From: Candidatus Hydrogenedentota bacterium
GTDB lineage: Bacteria; Hydrogenedentota; Hydrogenedentia; Hydrogenedentales; CAITNO01
Direction of reading: 5' to 3'
DNA: 47,987 bases
NCBI GenBank assembly: GCA_022706235.1
Contig: JAKJCY010000005.1
Coordinates: forward strand, 9,922 to 57,908
The notes beneath the pieces are model-generated. The model was not told the DNA's origin. It worked only from the letters and a program-made list of their open reading frames with translations, and ran no database searches. Shown piece after piece: positions 36,074 through 45,060 of this stretch. The position numbers were made by a program, and so were the translations under genes. Each line of letters opens with the position of its first letter. Position 1 is the stretch's first letter.

Positions 36074-37544
36074 CCGCCGTCTCCCGGTTCACGATGCTTT
36101 CATAGAGGGCGACATACGCGGCGGAGGACCGGTCCCAAGAATAATCACGGGCCATGGCGTTATCGCGCAGCTGCCGCATCCGGGGCGCGTCCTGGTAGAG
36201 TTCCAGCGCACTGCAGATGCACCGGGCGAGGGCCGGGGCGGTCTGGGGAACAAAGGAGAAGCCCGTGGCCGCCGTGCCGGAGTTCCCATACGGACGGTAG
36301 GGGAGGACGGTGTCGGCCAGACCTCCCGTGCGGCGCACCAGCGGTAGGGTACCGTAGGTCATGGCATACAGCTGGCCGAGTCCGCAGGGTTCGAAACGGG
36401 ACGGCATCAAAAAGAAATCAGATCCCGCATAGACGGCATGGGCGCGATCCGCGTCAAAGCCGAGGAACGCGCCGATACGGTCCGGATGGGCCGCCGCCGC
36501 AGCGCGAATTCCTGCTTCGATGTCGGGGTGTCCCGTGCCGAGCACCACCAGCTGCATCTCAGACTGCATCAGCGCGGGGAGCGCATCGACAAGGATATCC
36601 ATGCCCTTTTCGGGGTAGAGGCGGCTTACAACGCCGAACAGGGGGACATCGCGCGGGGGCAGACCGAACAGGTTCTGCAGCGCCCGCTTGCACACGGCCT
36701 TGCCTGAAAGGTCCGTCCGGTCATATCGGGCGGCGATGCGCGTATCCGTTGAAGGGTGCCAGGCCGCGTAATCCACACCGTTGAGGATGCCGGACAAGTC
36801 CGCCTGCCGTGCGGTCAATACCCCATGCAGTCCCGCCCCGTATTCGACAGTCTGAATCTCACGGGCATACCTGGGACTGACCGTGGTTATCTTATCGGCG
36901 AACACAATGCCGCCTTTCATCATGTTCAGATCGCCTTCATATTCCAGGTAGTTGAAGGAGAAAAGGTTCCGGTCAAAGCCGGTGCGATCAAAGTGTGCGG
37001 CGGCGAAGCGGCCCTGATAGGCCAGGTTGTGGATGGTGAACAGGCAGGCTGTATCTTTCCAGAACGGGTCCTGGTGATAACGCGTCTTGAGATAAATAAT
37101 CAGGGGCGCGGCGTGCCAGTCGTTGCAATGAACCACATCGGGTTTCCACCCTTCAGCGGCAAGGCCGTTCAAGATTGCCAGGCAGAAAAAACAAAAGCGC
37201 TCCGCATTGTCCTCGTATTCGTAGGCGCCGACACCGTACATGGCGTCCCGACCGAAATAGGCCTCATGTTCCACGAGGTAAAGGGGTAGGTCCGAACCCG
37301 GCAGCGTGCCCTGATGCAGGGCTCCATATTCTGCCCCGGCGCCCAGCTCGGCACCACAAAACCAGGGATGGCTGTTCCGATACTCCCCGGGGACCTGCCG
37401 GTAAAACGGCAGGGCGATGCGCACCTCATGGCCGCGCCGTTGCAGGGCCCGGGGCAGCGCCGCAGCCACCTCCGCCAAGCCGCCGGTACTCACTAGCGGG
37501 CTTAATTCGGAGGTGACAAATAATATTCGTAGTGGTCTGTTCAA
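36066..37544 (-). CDS. glgA: Glycogen/starch synthase (GT5)
   Basis: 492 residues with a TTG start at 37544, supported by AAGGA seven bases upstream. The N-terminal GT-B domain opens with RILFVTSELSPLVSTGGLAEV and has HCNDWHAAPL. The C-terminal domain has FGVVSRLYPEKGMDIL, MPSRFEPCGLGQLYAMTYGTLPLVRRTGGL, the GT5 acceptor/donor motif. The usual Lys of the K-x-G-G-L motif is Ser19 here. It transfers glucose from ADP-glucose (or UDP-glucose) to an alpha-1,4-glucan. Followed directly by tsaE. Confidence 0.92.
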   Translation of the reverse strand: MNRPLRILFVTSELSPLVSTGGLAEVAAALPRALQRRGHEVRIALPFYRQVPGEYRNSHPWFCGAELGAGAEYGALHQGTLPGSDLPLYLVEHEAYFGRDAMYGVGAYEYEDNAERFCFFCLAILNGLAAEGWKPDVVHCNDWHAAPLIIYLKTRYHQDPFWKDTACLFTIHNLAYQGRFAAAHFDRTGFDRNLFSFNYLEYEGDLNMMKGGIVFADKITTVSPRYAREIQTVEYGAGLHGVLTARQADLSGILNGVDYAAWHPSTDTRIAARYDRTDLSGKAVCKRALQNLFGLPPRDVPLFGVVSRLYPEKGMDILVDALPALMQSEMQLVVLGTGHPDIEAGIRAAAAAHPDRIGAFLGFDADRAHAVYAGSDFFLMPSRFEPCGLGQLYAMTYGTLPLVRRTGGLADTVLPYRPYGNSGTAATGFSFVPQTAPALARCICSALELYQDAPRMRQLRDNAMARDYSWDRSSAAYVALYESIVNRETADG

Positions 37545-37894
37545 TCAGGCATCCTTCCTACGTGCTCTCAATGAAAACGGTATTTTAGCATATGTGTCGT
37601 GAATTTACCTATCGCATGTAGGTGTTGATCTTCTCTCCCGCCTACAGTGCAGGCATAAAGTACATGTGTATCAAACAGCAAAGATAGACGCTTTAATCCA
37701 TTTCATGTGCCGTATGGACAATATTTTTCGTGTGTTTTATACGGGGGGGAGCGGGGAAAGGCACCAAGACTGGAATGACCTCCGCTTTTCAGTTCTGGCG
37801 GGTGTTCTGTGACGGTTGACAGGGTTCCGGACAGGAGAGTAAAATGGGGGACATAAGGTGTAACGCGTAAATCAAAACCTACGGAGACTATGAT
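37545..37894. other. Divergent intergenic region between glgA and the DegT-like gene
   Basis: 350 bases without a gene. I can support only the promoter at 37816-37845 for the rightward gene; a run of G (about 37743-37751) and AT-rich stretches carry no recognisable motif. Confidence 0.4.
37816..37845 (+). promoter_or_regulatory. Sigma-70-like promoter of the DegT-like gene
   Basis: TTGACA (37816-37821) is a perfect -35 match and TAAAAT (37840-37845) is one base from consensus, with an 18-base spacer. The expected start near 37852 gives a leader of about 43 bases carrying the GGAG ribosome site before ATG 37895. Confidence 0.5.
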
Positions 37895-39217
37895 ATGGAA
37901 ACCAATCACACTGAATCGGGCGCGTCCCGCCGCGCCTTCTTGAAGAGCACCGGGGCCCTGGGCGCAGGCCTGTACCTGGGCAGTATGGCGAAACCCGCCG
38001 CCGCCGCGGGAGAGGCTCTGGCACTGGACGGCGGGCCGAAAGCGGTTACACACGCCGCCGCGGCGGCGACGAAGTGGCCCCTGTACGGTGATGATGAAAT
38101 CAGCCTGGTGACCGAACTGTTGCGGAATCCGAGTTATGCGCCGGTGGCCGAATTCGAGGAAGCGTGGAAGGCCTTTTTCGAATGCCCCTATGCCAAGGCG
38201 CACTGCAACGGTACCAACGCGTTGACCTCCATGCTGTTCGCCCTGGACCTGCCCGAGGGCAGCGAGATACTGGTGCCCGATTACAGCACTTGGTTCCCCG
38301 TGGTGCCCATGCGTCTTTTCGGGCTGGTGCCGGTCTTTGTGGATGTGAACCCCCGCACCATGAACCTGGAAGTGGAAGACTGCAAGAAGCGGCTGACCGC
38401 CAAAACGAAGGCCGTCATGCCGGTGCATTGGTTCGGCCTGCCCTGCGACCTGGACGATATCTGCGCCTTTGCCGACGAACACGGCCTTTCCGTGCTTGAA
38501 GACGCCAGCCACGCCCACGGCGCGCGGGTGAACGGCAAACTTATCGGCAACTGGGGCCGCATGGCCGGGTTCAGCCTGCAGATGGGCAAGCCGCTGCCCG
38601 CCATTGAAGGCGGCATGGGCATGTACAAGGACCAGGGCGATTACGAGCGGGCCGTCACCTACGGCAACTACGACCTGCCCAACAGTTTCCCCGAAGACAG
38701 CCCCTATCGCAAATACCAGGGAACCGCTTTCGGATCCAAGTTGCGTATCCACCCCGTGGCGGCTATTTTGGGACGCCTCCAGCTGGGCAAACTCGCCCAG
38801 TACAACGCGGACGGCGTAGCCCAGATGACCCGCCTCAATGAACGGCTGAACCAGCTTCCCGGCCTGGCGGCCCAGTATGTGCGGCAGGGAATAGACCGGG
38901 TTTATTATTCCAAGAACCTCTTCTTTATCGATGAGGCGAAAGCCGGGTTCTCCCGGGAAAAGGCGGTAGAAGCGCTGCAGGCTGAAGGGGTCGATGTGTC
39001 CGTCTATACCTGGACCCTGCTGCACACCTATCCGCTCATGAGCGAAGCCAAATACTGGCGGCATATGCCCGTACTGCCCGATGCCGTGCCCGGCTGCGAC
39101 CAGGCAAACCGGCAGGCCATCCAGCTGCCCTACTGGACCTCCGACCAGCCCGAATTGGTGGAGCAATACGCGGCCGCCTTTGAAAAAGTCTGGGCAAACA
39201 AAAAGAAACTTGCGTAA
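37895..39217 (+). CDS. Tat-exported DegT/DnrJ/EryC1-family PLP protein
   Basis: 440 residues from ATG 37895 (GGAG eight bases upstream). The N-terminus is a twin-arginine signal (SRRAFLKSTGALGAGLYLGS...AAAAGEA). The rest is a DegT-type fold I aminotransferase: HCNGTNALTSMLFALDL, VPDYSTWFPVV, VHWFGLPCDLDDI, EDASHAHGARVNGK and the PLP-lysine segment FSLQMGKPLPAIEGG, in which the Lys is kept. DegT enzymes normally aminate nucleotide-linked ketosugars in the cytoplasm, so Tat export with an apparently intact active site is odd. Its substrate would have to be periplasmic. Followed 135 bases later by a GT4 gene. Confidence 0.85.
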   Translation: METNHTESGASRRAFLKSTGALGAGLYLGSMAKPAAAAGEALALDGGPKAVTHAAAAATKWPLYGDDEISLVTELLRNPSYAPVAEFEEAWKAFFECPYAKAHCNGTNALTSMLFALDLPEGSEILVPDYSTWFPVVPMRLFGLVPVFVDVNPRTMNLEVEDCKKRLTAKTKAVMPVHWFGLPCDLDDICAFADEHGLSVLEDASHAHGARVNGKLIGNWGRMAGFSLQMGKPLPAIEGGMGMYKDQGDYERAVTYGNYDLPNSFPEDSPYRKYQGTAFGSKLRIHPVAAILGRLQLGKLAQYNADGVAQMTRLNERLNQLPGLAAQYVRQGIDRVYYSKNLFFIDEAKAGFSREKAVEALQAEGVDVSVYTWTLLHTYPLMSEAKYWRHMPVLPDAVPGCDQANRQAIQLPYWTSDQPELVEQYAAAFEKVWANKKKLA

Positions 39218-39278
39218 GCGCGATAACAAAGCGGGCCGGTGGACATTCTATCGAGATGAGACTGATATGGGGATTTCG

Positions 39279-39310
39279 TCTGGTTCCCAAATAGGAATTT
39301 GGGGACCAGA
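39279..39310. repeat. Short inverted repeat between the DegT-like and GT4 genes
   Basis: The arms TCTGGTTCCCAAAT (39279-39292) and ATTTGGGGACCAGA (39297-39310) match at 13 of 14. It resembles GGTTCCCA...TGGGAACC repeats common in bacterial genomes. It could also act as an attenuator within the transcript, though no T-run follows. Confidence 0.5.
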
Positions 39311-39352
39311 TGCACCCGGGCCAGTGTACTTTTTTACCGAGGCGAACCTGAC

Positions 39353-40660
39353 ATGAGAATCCTGCATCTGGTACCCGGCAGCGGCGGCACGTTTTACTGC
39401 CAGAACTGTCTGCGCGACCATATCCTGATACGCGCGCTCCGCGCCAAAGGCCACGATGTGGTTCTGGTGCCATTGTACCTGCCCATGTACGGGGGCGCCG
39501 TGGCGGCAGAGGCCAACGCGCCGTTGTTTTTCGGTGGCATCAGCGTATATGTGCGCGAGAAACTGCCGTTTCTGCGGCGCATGCCGGGCTGGCTTGACCG
39601 GCTTCTTAATCTGCCGGGTTTGCTGCGCCAGGCCGCGATGAGGGAAGGTTCCACCAACGCTTCGGGTCTCGGGTCCATGACGTTGTCCATGCTCGAAGGC
39701 CAGCATGGCAATCAGGGACAGGAATTCGAACGTTTTCTGGACTGGCTGCGTACGCAGCCCCGGCCGGATGTTATCCATATTTCAAACGCCCTCCTGCTCG
39801 GGTTCGTGCCGACGATACGTGAAATTTTAGACACGCCCTTTATCTGTACCCTGCAGGACGAAGAACCCTGGGTCAGCGCCATGGAACCGCCCTATGAGCG
39901 GCTTTGCTGGGATGTCATGTCAAGACACGGAGCGCAGGTTTCGCGGTTTATCGCTACAAGCCGCTGGTACGCGGATCGGATGATGGACCGGATGCGGTTT
40001 TCCCCGGACCAGATTACCGTTCTGTATCCGGGCATCGAGGTGCCGCCGGAACCACCGTCATTTCAACATGCCGATCCGCCGACTATAGGTTACCTGTCGC
40101 GGCTGAACCGTACCCAAGGCTTCGAAGACCTTGTCAACGCCTTTATGGTGTTGAAACGGGAGCCCGCGCTGGCCTCGCTGCGCCTGCGCGCCACCGGCGG
40201 CGCTACCCCGGCCGATACGCCGTTTTTAACAGAAATAGAAACGCGCCTCGGTAATGCCGGTTTTCTGGAGGATACCGAGATTGACTGGAACTTCCAGTCC
40301 GCGCCGGGCGAGGCGTTTTTCCAGGGGCTGACGGTCATGTGCACACCCTCCCGGGAAGGGGAAGCCTTCGGCATGCACATCATCGAGGCCATGGCGCGGG
40401 GCATCCCGGTGGTGCAGCCCCGGGCCGGCGCATACCCCGAACTCATCGGCGACGGGGAAAGCGGGGTTCTATACGATCCGGAAACGCCTCACGGGCTGAC
40501 GGGTGCCTTGCGGGAAATCCTTACCCGACCGGACCAGGCCGGACGCCTTGGGGAACAGGGGTATCTCCGGGCGCGTGAACTGTTTTCCGCGGAACGCATG
40601 GCAGGAGAGATGATTGCCCTGTACGAGAGCGTGCTTGACGCTTCTCCCGCATCCCCGTAA
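39353..40660 (+). CDS. GT4-type glycosyltransferase
   Basis: 435 residues from ATG 39353, which starts the GT-B fold directly (MRILHLVPGSGGTFYCQN). The in-frame start at 39299 would add an unnatural tail. The C-terminal domain has IGYLSRLNRTQGFEDLVNAF, then TPSREGEAFGMHIIEAMARGIPVV with the E-x7-E retaining GT4 signature, and YPELIGDGESGVLYDPE. A nucleotide-sugar donor is expected; the acceptor is unknown. It is on the same strand as the DegT-like gene and may share its transcript. Confidence 0.88.
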   Translation: MRILHLVPGSGGTFYCQNCLRDHILIRALRAKGHDVVLVPLYLPMYGGAVAAEANAPLFFGGISVYVREKLPFLRRMPGWLDRLLNLPGLLRQAAMREGSTNASGLGSMTLSMLEGQHGNQGQEFERFLDWLRTQPRPDVIHISNALLLGFVPTIREILDTPFICTLQDEEPWVSAMEPPYERLCWDVMSRHGAQVSRFIATSRWYADRMMDRMRFSPDQITVLYPGIEVPPEPPSFQHADPPTIGYLSRLNRTQGFEDLVNAFMVLKREPALASLRLRATGGATPADTPFLTEIETRLGNAGFLEDTEIDWNFQSAPGEAFFQGLTVMCTPSREGEAFGMHIIEAMARGIPVVQPRAGAYPELIGDGESGVLYDPETPHGLTGALREILTRPDQAGRLGEQGYLRARELFSAERMAGEMIALYESVLDASPASP

Positions 40661-40687
40661 TGTCCGTTTTGCAGAGGCGGACAGATT

Positions 40688-41800
40688 CTACCGCGTTCGG
40701 GTGCGCCGCTCTTTGTAGGCATCCATGAGGCGGGTAAACTTCTCGAACAGATACCGGCTGTCATGGGGGCCGGGCGACGCCTCGGGGTGGTACTGAACAC
40801 TGAAGATGGGCAACCGTTTGTGAAACATGCCCGAACAGGTCTTGTCGTTTAAATGAATGTGGCTGAATTCCACCTCATCAGGATTCAGGGAGGCCGTGTC
40901 CACCGCGAAACCGTGGTTCTGGGCGGTAATCTCCACCTTGCCGGTTTGGGTATGATAGACGGGCTGGTTGCCGCCCCGGTGGCCGAATTTCAGCTTGTAC
41001 GTTTTCCCGCCCAGGGCATGCCCCAGAATCTGGTGGCCGAGGCAGATGCCGAAGATGGGGATTTCTTTTTCGATCAAGGCCTGCACCGTGGGATATACAT
41101 AGGGCAGCGCGGCGGGGTCGCCCGGGCCGTTCGAGAGAAAGACACCGTCCGGGTCCAGCGCCAGCACGTCTTCAGGACCGACGGTTGCAGGCATAACGGT
41201 TACCGCGCAGCCCGCTCCTTCGAGCAGTCGGAGAATGTTGCGCTTGATGCCGTAATCAATCGCAACGACCCGGTACCGGGCGTTCGGCGGCGTATGCCAT
41301 TCGTACGGCGCTTTGGTGGACACGTCCTTGACAAAATCGCTGCCGGCCATGTCGGCGCTCGCCTGTGCGCGGGCCACCAGCGCCTCCGCGTCCGGGTCCA
41401 CCGTGGAAATGATGGCTTTCATGGCGCCTTTCGTGCGCAGCAGCCGCGTGATGTGCCGCGTATCCACCCCGTCGATGGCCACCACGCCGTGACGGCGCAG
41501 GTAGTCGGGCAGACTGGACGTGGCGCGCCAGTTGCTCGGCTCGAAACAACACTCGCGCATGACGAACCCACGGGCATAGGGCTTGTCGGATTCGACGTCC
41601 TCTTCATTCACGCCATAATTCCCAATATGGGGATAGGTCATGGTAATGATTTGCCCGGCATAGGAAGGGTCGGTCAAGATTTCCTGGTAGCCGGTCATGC
41701 TGGTGTTGAACACGAGCTCTCCCGAGGACTCGCCGTCTGCGCCGACGGCGCGGCCTGTGAATACACTTCCGTCTTCTATGGCGAGTATGGCTGGTTTCAT
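40688..41800 (-). CDS. carA: Carbamoyl-phosphate synthase small (glutaminase) subunit
   Basis: 370 residues from ATG 41800. The N-terminal CPSase domain (AILAIEDGSVFTGRAVG; FNTSMTGYQEILTDPSY) precedes a class I glutaminase with the nucleophile GICLGHQILGHALGG and the His-Glu pair VQYHPEASPGPHDS. It supplies ammonia from glutamine to CarB for carbamoyl phosphate, feeding pyrimidines and arginine. carB is not adjacent, unlike in most genomes. An in-frame extension upstream to 41920 is rejected because it has no similarity to the family N-terminus. Confidence 0.95.
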   Translation of the reverse strand: MKPAILAIEDGSVFTGRAVGADGESSGELVFNTSMTGYQEILTDPSYAGQIITMTYPHIGNYGVNEEDVESDKPYARGFVMRECCFEPSNWRATSSLPDYLRRHGVVAIDGVDTRHITRLLRTKGAMKAIISTVDPDAEALVARAQASADMAGSDFVKDVSTKAPYEWHTPPNARYRVVAIDYGIKRNILRLLEGAGCAVTVMPATVGPEDVLALDPDGVFLSNGPGDPAALPYVYPTVQALIEKEIPIFGICLGHQILGHALGGKTYKLKFGHRGGNQPVYHTQTGKVEITAQNHGFAVDTASLNPDEVEFSHIHLNDKTCSGMFHKRLPIFSVQYHPEASPGPHDSRYLFEKFTRLMDAYKERRTRTR

Positions 41801-41967
41801 GGTGCTGCTTTCTGGGGAATGGGACCTGTTCAACGGGCGTACTATAGCATAAAGCGGGCCTTTGTTTCCGGTTTGAGGATCCGGACGCAGGTATAGCGAC
41901 TCGAGCCGATCCTCTCCCATACTGTATCCAGAATGATGGTATAATCATCTGTATTGGAGATGTAATC

Positions 41968-42966
41968 ATGCGAACAACCATCCTATGGGCAGTCCTGTTC
42001 TTGTCGCTTGGCCCGGTGACCGCCGTGACCGCCGACGATTCGCTGTTGCTGGTGTGCAATAAGCACGAGAACACGCTGTCTTTTGTGGACCCGGTCAGCC
42101 TCACTCCCATCGCCAAAATAACCACCGGCCCCAACCCCCATGAAATCGTGCTGTCCGCCGACCGCCGGTTTGCCTATCTCTCGAACTATGCGCCGCCGGG
42201 TAACACCATCTCGGTCATAGACCTTGTAAACCGGAAGCATGTGCGGCAGATTTCCACGGGGGAATTCGGGCGCATTCATGGCGCGGCCATCGCGCCCGAC
42301 GGGCGGCACGCCTATTTTACGGCGGGCCAAAGCGGCTACGTGGTGGAGGTGGATACCGCCACCTGTAAAGTCATCCGCGCCCTTCCGACCCATGGGAAAA
42401 TTTCACACATGGTAGTGGTGTCGCCGGACGGGAAACGGTTGTACACCGCCAATATCGTAACGGAAAACGTCTCTGTTATTGACCGGGCCTCCGGTGATTT
42501 AATTGCCCAGGTACCCTGTGGCAAGGGTGCGGAGGGCATGTGTTTCACCCCGGACGGCAGGCATCTGTGGGTCGGCAACCAGGAGGCGGGTTCCATTACC
42601 ATAATCGATGTCAATACACACACTGCCCTGGAAACCTTTTCCTGTCCGGGCATGCCGGTGCGCATCCGCTTTACCCCGGATGGGAGACGGGCCCTCGTGG
42701 CCAGTTGGACCGACCCGGGGGAACTGGTGGTTCTGGAGGCCGACACGCATAAAGAAATCAAGCGCCTCCCCGTGGGCAGGCAGGCTATCGGGCTGGAACT
42801 CTCGCCGGACAGGAAACGGGTTTTTGTCGGGTGCGAACACACCGACGGCGTGCATGTGGTCGATTTGGAAAGCCTTTCCGTGACCGGAAAAATTATGACC
42901 GGCGACGGGTCCGACGCCGTTGCCTGGTGGACGCCGCCGGAAACAGGTTCATCTGCTTCAAAATAG
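41968..42966 (+). CDS. Exported YVTN-repeat beta-propeller protein
   Basis: 332 residues from ATG 41968 (GGAG eight bases upstream). There is a signal peptide of about 23 residues (LWAVLFLSLGPVTAVTA). Seven-bladed YVTN-type repeats follow, for example LSFVDPVSLTPIAKI, ISVIDLVNRKHVRQI, VSVIDRASGDLIAQV, ITIIDVNTHTALETF and VHVVDLESLSVTGKI, with FTPDGRHLWVGN spacers. These are periplasmic or surface propellers of unknown partner. A TATAAT (41940-41945) precedes it without a clear -35. Its 3' end overlaps the decayed gene on the other strand. Confidence 0.88.
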   Translation: MRTTILWAVLFLSLGPVTAVTADDSLLLVCNKHENTLSFVDPVSLTPIAKITTGPNPHEIVLSADRRFAYLSNYAPPGNTISVIDLVNRKHVRQISTGEFGRIHGAAIAPDGRHAYFTAGQSGYVVEVDTATCKVIRALPTHGKISHMVVVSPDGKRLYTANIVTENVSVIDRASGDLIAQVPCGKGAEGMCFTPDGRHLWVGNQEAGSITIIDVNTHTALETFSCPGMPVRIRFTPDGRRALVASWTDPGELVVLEADTHKEIKRLPVGRQAIGLELSPDRKRVFVGCEHTDGVHVVDLESLSVTGKIMTGDGSDAVAWWTPPETGSSASK

Positions 42967-43348
42967 AAGGCAACCTCCTTTCATACAATTCCGCCTCACG
43001 ATCCGACAGATCGCCTTTCCGGATGAGGCGTTTAAACAGGTCAACATTTACCTCCCGCAGCTTGCCGACACTGTCGGTTACGGCCGGTGCCCCCTGTCTG
43101 CAAGGAAGATTCCAGCCGAAGAGACGCTCAAAAAGAGCGCACTCAAAACACCGAAACTACACAGAGCAGAAACAGAACGTTCAGCCAATGGCCAAGGCAA
43201 TCCACAGCAGGCGCAACGCGTAAAATACGCCGATGCCCAGTTCGTTGTGCGCGAATACCCCGACGACATCCCGGAACAACAGCGTCTGGGACACCAGCGA
43301 AAAGAAACCCAGTCCCAGTAACGGGAGGCGGCGGCGTATTCCTTTCAC
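42960..43348 (-). pseudogene. Decayed membrane spermidine-synthase-like gene
   Basis: A GTG at 43348 with GAGG seven bases upstream starts nine bases after the MEMO-AMMECR1 stop. The first 55 codons (to a TGA at 43181-43183) read LGLGFFSLVSQTLLFRD, then FAHNELGIG and LLWIALAIG. This is the first membrane helices of the polytopic spermidine-synthase-like family of this bacterial group. The same frame then has a TAG, and further on a protein-like helix (VDLFKRLIRKGDLSDREAEL; about 42967-43075) before running into the YVTN gene end. The SAM-binding synthase domain is missing. I infer a deleted, decayed gene; a short expressed 55-residue membrane peptide cannot be excluded. Confidence 0.55.
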
Positions 43349-43357
43349 GATGGGACC

Positions 43358-44947
43358 TCAATCATGGTCGCTGAATACAATGGCCTCGAAGACGGTCCAG
43401 GTAGCGCCTTCCTTCCACGCGTCCTGCGGAAGCCCCGCCTTGAGAGCGAGATGGGTGAGGGTTTCCTCCAGGGTCCAGTGTTGTTCGGGCGCCACCTGGG
43501 GCAGGAACACCGCGCTGCGCCCGTGTTTCTGAATGACCATGCCGTGTTTGCCAATGACGATGTCCTGGTAGGAGTTGACAGCCACCGGCGGCGTCAGCGC
43601 GGAAATTTCGTATTCGAGCATGGGCAGTTCTTTTTCCGTCACCATGTTAAACCGGGGATCATTGACGCCCGCGTCAATGGCGCGTTCCATGACGGCCTCG
43701 TAGAGCGGGCGTCTCGGGAAGATTTCACCGATACATCCCCGCAGTTGCCCGTTCAGGGTCAGGGTGACGAATGCGCCCATGGTCGGACGCATGGCAGGGG
43801 TGATTTCGATGCCTAAATCTTCCGGTTGGGCTTTTTTCCCCGTTTTGATATAGCTTTCAAGCACGCCCCGGGCGAGTTTCAGCAGAAGTGCCTTATCCTG
43901 AGAGGGAAGCGGATCTTCCGAAACCCCGGCGCTTTCAGGTGCGGTTTTCTTTTCAGGCCAGAGGCCTGTGAAAGCAATGCTCATATAACTGACCGAAGTG
44001 CTGGTATCTCCCGTCATGCGTCCCGAGGTGTCGTAGTTAAGCAGCTGCGCTTCGGAGGCCCCGGGCAGCATGGACAACAGGATGGAAATGGGGTGGCGGC
44101 CGCAAATGGTCGCGCCTGTGTCATCCACATAGCGCTTGAAACCCGCCGCATCCTTTTTCTGTATGTGTTCCCAGGCACCCAGGTCGAGCTGTTTCAGGTT
44201 TTCAAGGATATTATCATCAAAAGGCTTATACCCGAAGCTGGCGCCGTAGTGGGTGAAATCGCTGCTGGCGATGACCAGCGTATCCGGCGTGACAATATCC
44301 AGAAGAATCGTCGCCATCCGTTTGACAGCGCCATCATCCACAGTACCCACTACGATGGGGACCAGTTGAAATGTTTTCAAGGTCCGTTGCAGCAAGGGCA
44401 GTTGAATCTGCACGCTGTGCTCCGATGCATCCACATTCCGGACCACACGGAATTCCGGATGCTTCAACAACGCCGCAATCGCGTCCAGGTCCAGGGGAAC
44501 CTCGCCCAGCGGTGTCGCGATATGGGTCGCGTCGGAAACATGGGCATATCCGTCCATGAACGCCCGGTGAGACGGCCCCATGACAATCACGCGTTTATAC
44601 GGTCGTCCTCCGGCAGCCTTCAACCCGGAGGCGGCTGCAGCACCCGAGTAGCGGTAGCCCGCGTGAGGCAGGACCAGGGCCTGAACCGTATCCAGGGGCC
44701 TGGTGTCGGCATCAGCGATATAGCGGTCGATTTCGGCGGCCAACGTTTTCGCGTCCGCGTCATACCACATGCCCGCCAGGGGCGAATCCAATACGTTCTT
44801 AGCCTGTTTTGTATTCATGGTTGTCTCCGCTTTTTCCGTGTCTATCGCCGCGGTTTGCGGCATCCTTTGCGGCAGGAGGAGCCCCAGCACGGCCGCTGCA
44901 AGCAGCCGGAGCGGGAACGCCACGCGCCGGATTATCTTCCGGGACAT
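43358..44947 (-). CDS. Exported MEMO-AMMECR1 fusion (AmmeMemoRadiSam proteins B and A)
   Basis: 529 residues from ATG 44947 (AAGGA seven bases upstream). Residues 1-34 look like a signal peptide or anchor (basic start, then LRLLAAAVLGLLLP). Next is a MEMO domain (about 51-330) with LVLPHAGYRYSG, MGPSHRAFMDG, SSDFTHYG and TICGRHP, which retain the His/His/Cys metal-site residues. A linker leads to an AMMECR1 domain (about 365-525) with LRGCIGEIFPRRPLYEAV. In other genomes these parts co-occur with a radical-SAM enzyme, which is not in the window. The apparent export signal is unusual for this system. The next gene downstream is the decayed gene at 42960-43348. Confidence 0.88.
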   Translation of the reverse strand: MSRKIIRRVAFPLRLLAAAVLGLLLPQRMPQTAAIDTEKAETTMNTKQAKNVLDSPLAGMWYDADAKTLAAEIDRYIADADTRPLDTVQALVLPHAGYRYSGAAAASGLKAAGGRPYKRVIVMGPSHRAFMDGYAHVSDATHIATPLGEVPLDLDAIAALLKHPEFRVVRNVDASEHSVQIQLPLLQRTLKTFQLVPIVVGTVDDGAVKRMATILLDIVTPDTLVIASSDFTHYGASFGYKPFDDNILENLKQLDLGAWEHIQKKDAAGFKRYVDDTGATICGRHPISILLSMLPGASEAQLLNYDTSGRMTGDTSTSVSYMSIAFTGLWPEKKTAPESAGVSEDPLPSQDKALLLKLARGVLESYIKTGKKAQPEDLGIEITPAMRPTMGAFVTLTLNGQLRGCIGEIFPRRPLYEAVMERAIDAGVNDPRFNMVTEKELPMLEYEISALTPPVAVNSYQDIVIGKHGMVIQKHGRSAVFLPQVAPEQHWTLEETLTHLALKAGLPQDAWKEGATWTVFEAIVFSDHD

Positions 44948-45060
44948 ATCGAGTTCCTTTCGTATACGTGCAGGACATCTGCAGTCCGGTTTTTCTTGTC
45001 CTGCACGTCCACTCCAAAACCTCCTCAATGCCGCGCGCACCAATGGTTTCCCAGAGGGTG

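Noticed and set aside
37703..39229. 508-codon minus-strand frame opposite the DegT-like gene
   Set aside because: The plus-strand gene has a Tat signal, PLP lysine, promoter and ribosome site; the opposite frame has no recognisable motif.
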